64,000 bases of DNA from Gonapodya prolifera JEL478 (Eukaryota; Monoblepharomycota; Monoblepharidomycetes; Monoblepharidales; Gonapodyaceae): contig KQ965805.1 of assembly GCA_001574975.1 (NCBI GenBank), forward strand, positions 62,001 through 126,000, read 5' to 3'. Under the pieces are notes generated by a model. That model was not told the origin of the DNA, did not search any database, and was given only the letters and a program-made list of their open reading frames with translations. Position 1 is the stretch's first letter, and each line of letters begins with the position of its first letter. Shown one piece after another: positions 11,350 to 22,248 of the stretch. A program made the translations under genes and the position numbers.

Positions 11350-12357
11350 TTAAATCTCTGCTCCCCTAGAAACCGTGCCTTTGCGCGTTGATGATTGAAG
11401 TGCTTGACCACTCGGAGTGGTTTTGCTCTGTGATGCAGACCCGTCAGATTTGTCCACAACACCCTGCGCCCACGTAAGCATGGCTCTGATGATGAATTGG
11501 ACCTACAGTAAAGCGGTTAGAGGAAGCACGAGTCTCGGCCATTCAGTCAGAGCAGGAACGAGTAACGCATTTGACAGCACATACCTGGCATGCGTTGACG
11601 ACAAGTCCACCCGAGCTAAGATCAAACGCACCCGCGAGTCCACAAGCGAGAATGATGATGGCAGCTAGGGCGTAAATCGCCACTTCGGCAGCGAAGCGAA
11701 GTTTCGCCGTGATGAGGTGTTCAGCGTTTCCCATGATGAGGATATTGTTGAGTCGCCAGTACGCCAAGACGGAGACAGTGAATGCGAGAATGAGGTCAAA
11801 CGCAATTATACCGTATACCACGTTGTTGAGCATAATGAACTGAGGGTCGGCTGAGCTCGGGATGTTGTCTCGCGTGACACTGACAATAGTTCGAGCAGAG
11901 ACGGAGATTCCCTCCACCACAACGGGAATCCAAAGACACGCTCGCTTGAGTGGACCTTCAGAGGGTACACTTGCTTGAAGCACAAGCGCTTCAACCATGA
12001 CGGCGAGCACGATGCTGATACTGAGCGCCAGGTTTCGCACGGCGCTGATGGCGACGATGGATCCCAAGTCGGATATGTTGGGCGCGAGGGTCCATAGCGC
12101 GGCCCAGATAACGAGAGATACAGATCCGGCAATGATCTTGTTTCTCCGAGAAGCCCGACGATCTTTGACGGCGATGATGAGCACGGGAATGATACCCAGA
12201 GTGGCGAGGACTGTGACGCCCAGACGAGCGACTGATGTAGGCGGAAGAGGCACTGGATCGGTGAGGGTGTGATGAAGTTTGAGTTTGAGGTTTGAGCGTT
12301 TTGAAGCACCCCGCGTTCGGCGGGGAAGCCACTGATCGCTCTCTGCTGGTACTCACT
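11350..12357 (-). CDS. Multi-pass membrane protein with a split start codon
   Basis: Coding exons on the minus strand: base 12357 (the A of ATG), 12252-11585 and 11502-11350; introns 12253-12356 (104 nt) and 11503-11584 (82 nt). The first intron has donor GTGAGTACC and acceptor ATCCAG and joins A to TGCCTCTTCC, creating ATG CCT CTT. No ATG precedes the first membrane helix in the unspliced frame. The product has 273 residues with six or seven hydrophobic segments, an Arg/Lys-rich first loop (KDRRASRRNK) and a polar Ser/Thr-rich C-terminal tail. The topology could be that of a 7-TM sensor, but no family motif was recognised. Confidence 0.68.
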
Positions 12358-12767
12358 GATCACGATTCAGTCTTGGCTTTACGGCGAGAGGATCGGCTGA
12401 CTGTCAAGAAGGAATCCTGGGTGGGAGACCTTTCGCTGCCCAATACCTCGATCCCTTCGCGTCGGTCCGGGCTGAGGCAGGCAATTGCGTTGTCCGCACC
12501 TGAAATCACTCAGCCCGGCGGGAGGAAGTATCAAAGCGAAGCATATTACGAGCGTGCGTGTTGGAAATAGAACACCTTGGGGTCGTTACCATAACGGCTT
12601 CATAAAGTGAGACGAAAAAAATAATGAAAACTACGGCAACATCAAAACGCTTCGTCTTTCCATTCGAGCGTTTGGGATATTACTCCAAAGGCATTTTAGC
12701 CAGCTGCAGCTACACTCGGACCATTGACACTGTTACTTGATCCCAACGGTTACATCTGCACGTGCAT
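12358..12767. other. Spacer between membrane-protein gene and the convergent-side gene
   Basis: Contains the 5' leader of the membrane-protein gene. No coding frame is supported. Confidence 0.3.
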
Positions 12768-14294
12768 TCACAAGTCCCCTCGCCGTCCTTTCCTCCCCTT
12801 TCCCTTCCCCTGTCCTTTACTTCTCCCTCCATCGCCCGACCCACCCGCTTCCCAACCCGAATCAGCACCTCCTTCGCTCGGCCGCCCGCTTCCGCCTCCT
12901 TTGTGCCTCCCGGAGCGGCTGTTCGACCCCCGGTGAGATAAAGGTCCCTCGTTGCTCTGATCGGCGTTTGCAAGAGCGCGGTCTCTGTCTCCGTCTCCCT
13001 GTTCCACGTCGCTCTCGACAGCACCACGGTTCCGTTTCCCCCCCTTACGACGAGACCGTTTTGTAAGCGGTGGAGGATCGGAGGGCCCGTCGGCGCTGGC
13101 AGTGGCGTTGGGGTTCGACGAGGATGAGCGTCCTTGTCCAGGTACGGGGCGCGCTCGAGAGTGAAAGGCGGGAGTAGGAGCGGGTGCGGAGCGTGGAATA
13201 GGACCAGGAGCAGGAGCAGCACTGAACGACGACTCGCCGTGGTCCAAGTCGAGATCGTCCATCGTGAACATGCCCGAGTCCGGATCCCGCTCTTGCTCAT
13301 GCTCCTCCCGCTCTTCAGAGACCCGCTGTTCCCGGTGCCGCCGTTCTCGCCGGTTCGGTCGCCCAGCAGAGGACGTTCCACCGCCTGACTCTCCGCCCGA
13401 AGCCTCACCACGCGTCCAACGACGCCGGTTACTCGATGCAAGTGCAGGTGCAGGTGTCGGGCTGGCAGGACTTCCCCCCCGGCGGTCCGACATCTCCACC
13501 GCCGCAAGAAGGTCCGCGAGCGCATCTGCAGGGTCCACTTCTACATCGCCAGCTTGCAACAGAGACGAGAAGACCCCACGGGGCAAGTCGGGCTCCACCT
13601 CGGCGTCCACTACGCCGGCGTCATCGACGTCAAGCCCCACGGGCGGCCACACGGACCCGCCGATATCGCCCGCAACTTCCTGCAGCATTTCGCGTCGGCG
13701 CTGGCGACGGCGGGTGGCGCGGTCTGCGGCGCGGGAGCGTTGGGGTGGTGGAAAGGAGGCGTCCATGGAGAGGGACATGGATAGGGAGGAGGCGGAGGGC
13801 GGTCGGTGCTGGAGCAGGTCGAGGAATGAGGACGATGGTGGTGTGAGTGGTGCCGTGGGTGGGGGGAGGAGGAAAAATGAAAGCCCCGGCGAGCCGGAGG
13901 AGAACAGTTGTTGCGATGAAGGCGTCCGGCCGGGGCGGGTTGACGGTGTGGCAAAGTTGGGAGACTGCGCCGGGCGGGTCCGCGGTGAAGAAGCCGGACG
14001 GAGGGCCCGTGGGGAGAGAAGCGGGGACCCGATGATGAGTTCGCGTCTGGCAGGTGAGCCTGCAAAGGCTGCTGCGAGGACGGGGCTTGGGAGGGACGAC
14101 GCCGACGAGGAGTGCGAGGGTGCGGGTGAAGGGTGGGTTGGCGGTGGTGTGGGAGGGACGGCGAGGTGCGGGGACGAAGTGGAAGTGGAAAGAGCGAGGA
14201 GGGAGTATTCGGCAGCAGAGAGAGCTGTCAGCCGCGCAGAGCGGGGGAGGTGGATTGGTGGAGAGTGTTCGGGGAGGGATTCTGTTACTGCCAT
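12768..14294 (-). CDS. Large disordered Ser/Pro/Arg/Gly-rich protein
   Basis: One uninterrupted frame from ATG (14294, good purine context) to TGA (12768), 508 residues. The N-terminal half is Pro, Ser and Ala rich with one short apolar stretch (AAEYSLLALS). The middle has a basic RRRQRRRE cluster and an acidic helix-prone segment near GDVEVDPADALADLLAAVE. The C-terminal third is Gly, Lys and Arg rich and ends GRKGRRGDL. No folded domain is visible; basic clusters suggest nuclear or RNA/DNA association, which is only inference. The opposite strand is also open for 356 codons because of the high GC, but lacks this domain-like order. Confidence 0.6.
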   Translation of the reverse strand: MAVTESLPEHSPPIHLPRSARLTALSAAEYSLLALSTSTSSPHLAVPPTPPPTHPSPAPSHSSSASSLPSPVLAAAFAGSPARRELIIGSPLLSPRALRPASSPRTRPAQSPNFATPSTRPGRTPSSQQLFSSGSPGLSFFLLPPPTAPLTPPSSSFLDLLQHRPPSASSLSMSLSMDASFPPPQRSRAADRATRRRQRRREMLQEVAGDIGGSVWPPVGLDVDDAGVVDAEVEPDLPRGVFSSLLQAGDVEVDPADALADLLAAVEMSDRRGGSPASPTPAPALASSNRRRWTRGEASGGESGGGTSSAGRPNRRERRHREQRVSEEREEHEQERDPDSGMFTMDDLDLDHGESSFSAAPAPGPIPRSAPAPTPAFHSRARPVPGQGRSSSSNPNATASADGPSDPPPLTKRSRRKGGKRNRGAVESDVEQGDGDRDRALANADQSNEGPLSHRGSNSRSGRHKGGGSGRPSEGGADSGWEAGGSGDGGRSKGQGKGKGRKGRRGDL

Positions 14295-14531
14295 TGGTGT
14301 GGGGAATGTGGGTTTGGTGTGGTGGAGAGGGTGAAAACCGTGGCTTCCAATGTGGTTGGGGACTCCACCGGACTCAATGCTGTCAAACACGCGTGACCGA
14401 GTCCGTCCCGTCAATCTCGCCTCTTTCTGATTATGCTCGCTGGCTGCCTACGTCCTGACAGGCTGTGACGCGACAGGAAGCCAGCTCAGCATGCGCCCGC
14501 CATGGTTGCAAGGGGGAAGGTGGCGGTGAAA

Positions 14532-15066
14532 CTACTCTGATCGCGCTCCGGAAGTGAAGATGGTGAAAAGTGTGGTGATGGAAGATAGTTCGGTGCTGAC
14601 GGTGTTCATTTCAGTGGGGAAAGTGTGTTTGAGTTCCGAATCGGAAACGATTGTTGGTGACGTGACAGTGACGGCGCCGATGCCTCGGGTTGAGTTTCGA
14701 TTAGCGATTGATGAATTCTCTGGTGCGCGCGTCCTCGTGCTCCCGTTCGTCACAGAGATGCACCCCGAACCTTGGTGAAAGGCGAGTGTGCAAGATCAGA
14801 GGTTTCCAGGGCACTTCAACTCTTTCTCCACACACGGATTCTGCACCGTGCGATTGACCGATAAGGAATTAGACGAGATCGGTCGCACTTTTAATTGCAA
14901 GGGAGTGCGATGAGGTTTCTTGCCCGTGCGAAGAGCCCGCGTGGAGGGCACGAGGTGTGGCGGAGCTTGGGGATGAGGTGAGGGGAACAGTACGAATGAA
15001 AGGATATGTCGCAGAGAGTTTGGTGTCTCCTGGTCCCCTCCAATCAAAGCTATAACGACCGACCAT
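14532..15066 (-). CDS. Small Ser/Thr-rich protein of unknown function
   Basis: Exons 15066-14889 and 14770-14532 with a 118-nt intron (donor GTGCGA, acceptor ACCAAG) join in frame to 138 residues. The product is rich in Ser and Thr with no membrane segment or known motif. The codon third positions are C-rich as in the other genes, which supports the strand choice. It stands divergent from the gene cluster to the right. The plus strand also has a 74-codon ORF here that I think is a shadow. Confidence 0.4.
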
Positions 15067-15580
15067 TCAAGGGTACTTTTTGAAATGTCTTTGGTATATT
15101 GATCTATATTTTGGCAGGATTATCAAACGATTTATCCATAGTTGATGGGAAAATACTCAATCAACACTTTTGAAGCCTTCGTTTTCGGGAAATGCACCTG
15201 GACCACAGCACGAGTTCCACTTCCAATGCCATACCACCCCGGTTCAGCCAGCGCAGCCGCCAGACAACGAAAAGAACAAAAAAATGCACACGCGAGACAC
15301 GCAACCAGATCCGGTTGCGACACCTGGAGACACTCCCACCCTCGCCAGCGTGAACACTCAACCTCAGCAGCGCACAGGGTGATGCCACAACTCACTTCTC
15401 AGAGTCCGACTCGAGAGACGCAAAACATGCACCGCAGAGACCACAACTGACCCGGGCGAGGGGGTCTCGCTCGCTGTCACCATCCCACATGGGCAGGAAA
15501 GCCACTGCAGGCGAAAGGAGCAACGAAAGGAGGCGCAGTGTGACCTTCTGCGAAGAAGTGTTTTGTGAAGAGACTCACCA
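15067..15580. other. Unresolved region with one ORF per strand
   Basis: A plus-strand ORF (ATG 15145 to 15450, 101 codons) and a minus-strand ORF (15395-15132) overlap. Neither has a motif and codon use does not decide. Either could be a small gene or neither. Confidence 0.25.
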
Positions 15581-16620
15581 GTGAGTTTGCGTTGGAGTTG
15601 CGTGTCTGTGTGTGTTCGAAGTCGTGAACCATCGTTCTCTTCGACAAACAGCAAGGAAGACTACGACCATAGCAGAATCGAGCGGGCGCAGGAGACTCCG
15701 AGGTATATTGAGTTCAAGAAACGGTCTAAGTCGAAGAACAAAGGCCCGATGGGACGGGACAAATTCGAAATTGCGGCAACTGATCTCGCAAACCAACAAA
15801 GCAGCGCTTGAGCTCTATCAGGCCGATGCTGCTGAAGGCGAGAAGTCTAAGGAGGTTTACATACCCAAGGAGGCTAAGACGATGTCGGTGCACCCATGGT
15901 TGCAGCTCGTTGCTCTGGAACGCAAGATGAAGAACCTCAACGTGTTCAGATGGAGCACTCGATCCAGCAGTGGAGGGACGAGAGTGAGGAGGAGAAAGCC
16001 ACGAGTGTACGTATGGTGGAATCGGTCAACCAGGGTGATATTGCGATACAGCCGCTGGAAAAGCAAGTGCAGGAGCAGGCTGTCAAAGGTATGACATTTG
16101 ACGAATGGAAGGAGCAGATAAAGCAGCGAAAAGCCGAGAACGTGGCGGTGGATGTTGCATGGGACATCAAGCTGATTGAGAATGCAGTCCAGCAGTTGTG
16201 GAAGAATCAGATAGAGAAGCCAAATCCTAAAGAAGCCTTGGTTGAGGATGAAAAGCCCGAGGTCAAGTATACGATTGTGAATGAATGGCAGGAGCAGACG
16301 GTGCAACCTAAATCGAATAATATGACCGTGGATGCATCGGAGGAGCAGACTGAGGATTGGGAGGTGACCCGAGCGTGTGAGGTGTTTGGATCGGAGATCA
16401 CTCCAAGAAGGGCAAACGCAGGCCGCGTCCCGCCGCATTGGTCCACTTCTTCTTCACTCTACGCGTGCCGGGACAGGGGAACGGAAAAATAAAATTTCTC
16501 TATCCGGCAAGTCCTGCCTTGACGACTTATGTCGGCCTCGCCGCAGCCGGAGATGCCCACTGTCATGTCGACTCCTGGCGCCAGCGTCAACGTCACGGAT
16601 GTCAGGTCCGACTCGGGGTT
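15581..16620 (+). pseudogene. Charged, helix-prone protein with frame breaks
   Basis: Three overlapping frames each carry credible coding sequence in turn: 15640-15811 (basic, PRYIEFKKRSKSKNKG), 15790-15960 (TNKAALELYQAD onward) and 15900-16440 (Glu, Gln, Lys and Trp rich, WKEQIKQRK and WQEQTVQ, probably coiled coil). I found no GT/AG pair that would join them in phase, so single-base breaks or sequence errors seem likely. After 16440 a Ser/Thr segment (PQPEMPTVMSTPGAS) ends at a stop near 16620. The end resembles the tail of the 18.8-19.8 kb gene (SDSGL beside LDSGLWQSPAPAR), so the two may be related. Confidence 0.4.
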
Positions 16621-17197
16621 ATAGCAGCGCTGAACGCCCGGCGCCCGCAAGGCACGTGTATTCTCCCGGATAAATTTGTGAGAAGGTGTGAGGGGAGCGG
16701 GGGTGGGGTGGGGTGAGTGAGAGTGTGTGAGCGAGCGGTGATTTCTGAGTAGTTGGTGGAGTTGACGGGGATGCTGGATCAGAGAGGTCTTTGCTGAAAA
16801 CCTATCTTTGCTTTGCATGTTTTTCTTAATACTGCACCCAAAATACTTGAAAAGACATTATTACATAACATTCGGTCGAAATCAGTGGTGCGTAATACTG
16901 TGTACAGGAGTGAAACGTGTTTGTAAAACGAGCCACAATGGCGTTGAGAGTACTAAAACAGGGTCCTCCAAGCGAAGCGATGTTAGCAACGGAATTGATA
17001 TGTTCGCTCATCGGCAGATCGGCTGTAGGCTGGGGAGATCCACCCTGGATTTCGAATGGTTCCACACGTTCTCAATACATGCATCGCCATTCTACCGGCT
17101 GGTCTCGGCCAAGATCGGCTGATCGGTCAGGCAGGCACGCTTACGCGCTCTCCGCAATTTGCAACCCCACCACCAAGCGCACGAGACCAATCACGTT
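16621..17197. other. Spacer before the F-box gene
   Basis: AT-richer DNA with ORFs of up to 166 codons that lack support. I see the likely promoter of the F-box gene here, but no clear element. Confidence 0.3.
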
Positions 17198-18667
17198 ATG
17201 GACTCCCTCCCGATCGAAATTCTCCACAAAATCTTCCGCCTTGTCCCACCAACAACGTTCTACACCATTCTTCCGCTTATCTCTCGCACCATCCGCGACG
17301 CAACCGATGGCGCCATCCCCGGTTGTCCCGGGCGTACAGTCGCCATCGAGTGCAAAATTATCGTACGACCAAACTTGGAACAGAACTTTGATCGCTCGCG
17401 GGATTCGATGCGGGTAAAAAAAGCATTCGAAACCGTCGTGGCGAAAGACGGATCCGACGTCGGGACATTTGCGGCGATCGACGTTTCCTTGTCGCTCAGC
17501 GAGATTGCGCAGAACGCTACCGAGCATGGGATGGAAGCTTTGGTGGATAGAAAGGCTGTGCAGTTGTCCAGCGTAATTGAGCGGTTGCACAAAAGTAATC
17601 GGTCGGTCGATGTAACTTTTGGCGAGGTGGATGTGCACATTACGGTCGGCCGCTGGGATTCAGAGATGGTTTCCACCATCCGGTTGACGGCGATCGAGCT
17701 CGTGGCCGCCTTTGTAAGACGAAATCGGGTGTCACGTTTCACGTGCTCTGGAGTAGCGACTGCAGCCGAATTCTACAAAGCTCTGGGGGGAAACGCAATG
17801 GACTCTGTAATACTCCTCCGAGCGCTCAATCTGACCGATTGGTTTGGCCGGCCCCCGTCAAAGTCGAACACGGCAAACGCCATGTCACAGGCATTGATTA
17901 TGTGCCCTAACGTGAGGACTCTTGAAACTGGATTGAATAAGGTGGATAATGAATTGGTGAATAAGTTGACTGAGTTGGTTCCGGCATCAATCAGACACAA
18001 GATCACAACGCTTCAAGACCCGAGCGGGGTATGTTGCCTCTTTAAATCAATGGATAATTGCGCGTGTCCGGATGTTGCCCAGTGGGCGCGGGTGCTCCCG
18101 AATGTGCGCAGGCTTGGCCAATTAAAAATACCTGTTCTACCTGGCGCCATGAAGACATTCATGCCTCGATCAGGCGCCTCCACATCCCCATTGTTTAGCA
18201 CCATGCAATTTCCTCATCTTGAAGCAGTTCATCTCAGCATTTCAGTAACAGACGCTAGATTTTGGAAGAGGAACCTCATAGGTACACCAGAAAACTCTTT
18301 CACAGCACATATTATGGGAGAAGGACTTGCACAATGGGCACCGAGGCTGGAAGAGTTTGTTTTTACTTTCTCTCTGTATGTTCAAGGCCCCGCTGCAACA
18401 CTCGGCCAACGTCAGGATCAAAAAAGTGCCAGTGATATGATTATTGACTTTGTGTCGAAATTTGGTGCAAATTTTGCTGGAAGAACGCCAATGTTTGTGA
18501 TTGGTCAGATTCGGGAGCACATCTTTTATGAGTGTGAAAACGTCATCCGAACCAGGGGAGAGGTCACGAGCCGTGCGCAGATGAATGAAACGAAGGAACT
18601 AGTGGCTGGTCTGGAGAAAATGGCGCTGGAAAAGGCCATCAAGCTGCGCTGGTTGAGGGGTAGTTAA
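17198..18667 (+). CDS. F-box protein
   Basis: A single-exon gene of 489 residues. Residues 1-40 begin MDSLPIEILHKIFRLVPPTT, a classical F-box, so the protein should recruit a target to an SCF ubiquitin ligase through Skp1. The remainder has weakly repeated hydrophobic segments (for example FPHLEAVHLSISVTDARFW) that could be degenerate leucine-rich repeats, but no WD or Kelch pattern. The upstream TTG at 17159 is in frame, but ATG at 17198 is the first Met and opens the F-box directly. A decayed paralog begins at 22249 (MAFLPVEILHRIFHLIPPST). The gene is intact, without introns, unlike most neighbours. Confidence 0.8.
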   Translation: MDSLPIEILHKIFRLVPPTTFYTILPLISRTIRDATDGAIPGCPGRTVAIECKIIVRPNLEQNFDRSRDSMRVKKAFETVVAKDGSDVGTFAAIDVSLSLSEIAQNATEHGMEALVDRKAVQLSSVIERLHKSNRSVDVTFGEVDVHITVGRWDSEMVSTIRLTAIELVAAFVRRNRVSRFTCSGVATAAEFYKALGGNAMDSVILLRALNLTDWFGRPPSKSNTANAMSQALIMCPNVRTLETGLNKVDNELVNKLTELVPASIRHKITTLQDPSGVCCLFKSMDNCACPDVAQWARVLPNVRRLGQLKIPVLPGAMKTFMPRSGASTSPLFSTMQFPHLEAVHLSISVTDARFWKRNLIGTPENSFTAHIMGEGLAQWAPRLEEFVFTFSLYVQGPAATLGQRQDQKSASDMIIDFVSKFGANFAGRTPMFVIGQIREHIFYECENVIRTRGEVTSRAQMNETKELVAGLEKMALEKAIKLRWLRGS

Positions 18668-18824
18668 TTGTGGTAATAAATATTGCAAGCGTGTTGCGTA
18701 CGCACGAGTATAGCCTCATATAGGAGTTTGGGTTCGACTCTATGATTAAAACTAGTTTGGAGGTCGACTGAAATTCGAATATTTGGGGTAAGGAGGACGG
18801 AACGAATTATTTTGGAGAGATTTT

Positions 18825-19787
18825 ATGACAGTTGGTGCACTCCATCAAGGTCACGAAGTCCCACCCGTAGAAAATGCCTTCAAAATGAAGAATGTGACCT
18901 TGGATGGATTGCAGGAGCTTGAGCCGAGCATGAGCAGATCGAGGATTGGGAAGTTATCCAAGCGCCGGAAGCAGTTGATTCGGGGATCACTGCAAGGTAT
19001 GCGTAACCGTACACAACGGTCTCAGGAACACCTGGACACCGATCTTCGCTTCGTTTTACGCTTTTCGCTTCATCTCCTCTTAAAGCCCAAGCCCGAGCTC
19101 CAGCTGGAACCCATTCCCGTCAAAATTGTTACCGGCAAGCATCTCAATCCCGAACCACCGATCCCCTCCAACGTTCTCCGGGCGCAGGGACAGTGGGAAG
19201 GACATCGCCGACCAGATCGAGCAAGTCCTGCCAAGACAGCGAACACTCTCAGCTTCGCCGGAGAGGATGGTCGAACCTCAAGAGACCGCTGGAGCTGCAA
19301 GCCCCAAGAGCCTCAAGATCCAAGACACGCCGGAGCCGTTGAGCCTCCCAGTCACACGTCCAAGGCACATCAGGCGGAGGCACGCGATCCGGTCAGGTAC
19401 GTTACGATCTTACCGACGTGCGTGTCGAGCTCTTGATGAACTCCCGCCGCCACACTCAAAGGAACTCCCCGCCCGGACCTGCGCACCCCCGGCCTCGGCC
19501 TCGACAACCCCCTCGCCATCAATAGCAGCAGCAGGAGCTCTGACAGGCCGCTCGACGACGTGACGTTGGCGGACATGGCGTTCGTGCCCACGCTCGCCAC
19601 CGTCGGCGGAGGGCTCGATTCGGGGCTGTGGCAGAGCCCGGCACCCGCAAGGTACGTGTGTCCCAAAGAGGCAGAGGTGGAGGCAGAGGGTGGTGTGGGA
19701 GAGAAGGTGTTGTGGGGGCAGGCCAGGGGGTTGGCAGGCGGAGTTGGTGGGTTGGGAGGGTTTGCAAAGGGAGTGCGAGCGAGCAAG
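18825..19787 (+). CDS. Disordered Ser/Pro-rich protein, exon structure partly unclear
   Basis: ATG at 18825 opens a 57-codon segment (VENAFKMKNVTLDGLQELEP) ending at a GTATGC donor (18997). A second coding stretch in another frame, about 19083-19395, contains GKDIADQIEQVLPRQRTLS and ends at GTACGT. A 66-nt intron (19396-19461) leads to the last exon, which runs through LDDVTLADMAFVPTLATVG to a TGA at 19785-19787. The last two exons join in phase; the link from the first does not with the obvious acceptor. The protein would be mostly unstructured. No function can be proposed. Confidence 0.4.
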
Positions 19788-19877
19788 TGATGTGGAGATT
19801 GGAAGGGGGTGATGTTGAGAAGGGGCATGGTGGAATGGGAGAGATGGAGCGGGAAATGTGGGTGATTCAAAATCAAC

Positions 19878-19898
19878 AAAAAAAAAAAAAAAAAAAAA
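19878..19898 (+). repeat. 21-base poly(A) run
   Basis: An uninterrupted A run 91 bases past the stop of the preceding gene. It may be a simple microsatellite or the scar of a retroposed sequence; no target-site duplication was seen. Confidence 0.7.
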
Positions 19899-19899
19899 G

Positions 19900-20600
19900 C
19901 CGGAAAAGCATGAAGCCCAGAATACAATAGAGTGTTTGCTAAAAAAAAATAATCCTTAGCTTTGCTTTCTTTTCTAAACGTGTACCAACGTAAACTGCAA
20001 AATAAATTATAAAACGAATGATTCTCAGACGAGTTTCGCTGTGACTTGGATGGAAGTTAGACCCGACAATCGAAGCCTTCACCTGCGTCTTTTAAACCTT
20101 GAATTAAATTTGCACCCATGACTCAGTTTGATCAAAGCACGACTCAATTCGTGGGGCTTCGGAGCTTGTTCGTGCCGCTCCACCCTCAATACTTTATTGT
20201 GACGTCACATACCAAGCCCAGGAAGCCGGATTTGTTTTCTCAAGATTGGTTTTCTTGGGCTTCTTCTGGTCCTGATATCATATTTTTGTATCGAAAGTGA
20301 TGCACCGAACCGTCCACTATCCCCGTGGCAATATCTCTGCTACTCTTCCTCTTCATGAACCGAGTCTTGCCATCTCTCAACAATCACTGGGAACAGCCTC
20401 GTTGTAACTGTGACGTAAGTCGGAGAAGTGCACCCTCATGCCCTCACTTGGCGTCATTTGGACCCTCAAGCATTACTTCCAGGTCCAACTTTCATCCCCC
20501 CTCCAAACCTTTCCGGCTTAGCACGCGACGCTCCGCTTAAAGACCCACAACGCTATCATACTCCCAATCACGGCTCGCTTCTCGTCCTCTCGTCGGCGCG
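19900..20600. other. Spacer with possible promoter
   Basis: AT-rich then GC-rich. Open frames such as 20428-20862 overlap the next gene out of frame and are not supported. Confidence 0.3.
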
Positions 20601-21740
20601 ATGCTCAACATCGGCACATCTAATAATTCCCGTCCTTCGTTCTCCTTCCTCCGTCCGTCCCGTGAGGCTTCCCCTTCTCCGCCTCCACCCACGGCTCCTC
20701 AGACATCGCAGCCAGTCGATTTCATCAAACCGGCACTGCGGAACACTTCTCGCTCCCCCGCCGGTGGTGACCGAGCGCAAGCCGGACAGACGTTCCCTCA
20801 CTCATTCCCCCCAACACGCACCTCAAATACAAACGTCAAATTTGCAGAAACGGTTTCCGTGATTCCCGCGCACGGGTGAGTTATTCGATGCATTTCTCGA
20901 CGAGGCTGAGTTGATGCATTGTGACGTAACACGCAGGAACGACTCGTACGACAGGACGCCTATCAAGCCCGACCCCGTCACTTTCCTCGACTTGATGGAG
21001 GTCGAAGACATGCGCAAGGTGTGGAGGGAGGAGTGAGTGCCTTGTAGTTTTGTGTGTATCGCAACACTTTTGTCATTCGCGTGCATGCAACGTCTCCCAG
21101 GAGTGCCAGGCGCTCTCTCGACACAAATCAATACACAGAACGGAAGCGAGGGAACCGTGTCACCCGTGCCGGCTCAATTCGCAAGTGCGGTCGATTCACC
21201 TTCCGAGACGTCACCGAACGGCACGTCCCCCTCTCTGAAAAAGGTTCCGAGCTGGATACCCCCCGCTTGGAAGACGCCGTCTACCGTGAAGAAGATCATG
21301 GAGGAGAATGGGAAGGGCGTGTACGGACCGCCACCTCCCGCCGATCCAAAATGCCAAAGTACCTCGGCGCCACCGACATCAAGCCCCGACAACACTGCAC
21401 CCAACGCCGAACAACCCTTGAGGAACGGCCCGACCTCAGCGTCGCTTTCGATGCACCCTCGCCAAGCCTTCGAGCGTGCACTCTCCCGAACCCCCAGTAC
21501 TCGCGGCGCCGGGCCGGCAGTGGCACCACCCGTGAAGCCCTCGGTCCAAGTCCAGAAGCACTCGGCACTCACAAGACTGAACATGGCCGGCTCAACACAT
21601 CGCATGAACTCAATACTGGAAACGCATCGAGACCCACTTCGTCGTGGGGGTCGGGCGGGCTCAGCGCGGAGGACCGCGGCAGGGCGACGGCGTGGGAGAG
21701 GGATACCCAGGGAAGGAGCTTGTTTGTGCCGTTTACGTAA
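20601..21740 (+). CDS. Disordered protein with a short conserved-looking acidic helix
   Basis: Exons 20601-20875, 20937-21032 and 21101-21740 join in frame to 336 residues with introns of 61 and 68 nt (donors GTGAGT). Exon 1 is Ser/Pro rich; exon 2 encodes PVTFLDLMEVEDMRKVW, the only part that looks like a structured or interaction helix. In exon 3 two frames are open: the one in phase with the canonical acceptor (ends VPFT) and another that contains VPSWIPPAWKTPSTVKKIM. The second could be entered through an acceptor at 21146. I cannot decide which is translated. No family recognised. Confidence 0.5.
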
Positions 21741-22248
21741 AGGGGAGAGATAGGGCGGTTCTTGTTGAGGGGGGGAGCGACAGCAGTTTTGAAGATACCA
21801 TTGGAATTTGGAACGCAGCGATGCATGAAAATGCACTTGGAATGACGAGTCTCACCTTGGACGGATGAATTTCACGACTACAGGACATTTTTCTTCCTGA
21901 TTTTTGTACCTGCACTATAACTCACTCTTTGGATGCATGCATGACGTGTGATATGGTTTACATTGCGCTGTATGGACAATCGGTTTGATTTTTCCGTACT
22001 TTCGTAACACAATAAATTTTGGTGCTTTTTGTTTTTGATTCGTTCCTGGCGTTCGTGTCCGTGTTTGTTTGTGGGCGTGAAGGACGATAAGCGGGGCGAT
22101 TGTAGAAGCTCGTGCCCGGACAGGATAGTCAAAAGGCATGAAGAGAGAAATGAGGAAGGGCGAACACGAAGCTGTTCGAGAAAGCTTTGTCAGCTCCTCA
22201 CAAGCATTTCAGCTTTCAGTCGCAAACTGCTCCGCCCCGTCAGCTCTT
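21741..22248. other. Spacer before the F-box relic
   Basis: Nothing coding is supported. Short ORFs on both strands only. Confidence 0.3.

Noticed and set aside
12724-14334. Plus-strand ORFs up to 356 codons opposite the disordered protein
   Set aside because: They are frames mirrored from a GC-rich, stop-poor gene and lack domain order.
15790-15960. Programmed frameshifting in the charged protein at 15.6-16.6 kb
   Set aside because: No slippery heptamer or pseudoknot-like sequence at the switch points; decay or error is simpler.
18725-18755. B-box-like GGTTCGACTC as part of a tRNA
   Set aside because: No A box or cloverleaf can be formed upstream.
19370-19927. 185-codon minus-strand ORF rich in Phe and Pro
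   Set aside because: It starts within the poly(T) complement of the A run and lies antisense to well-supported exons.
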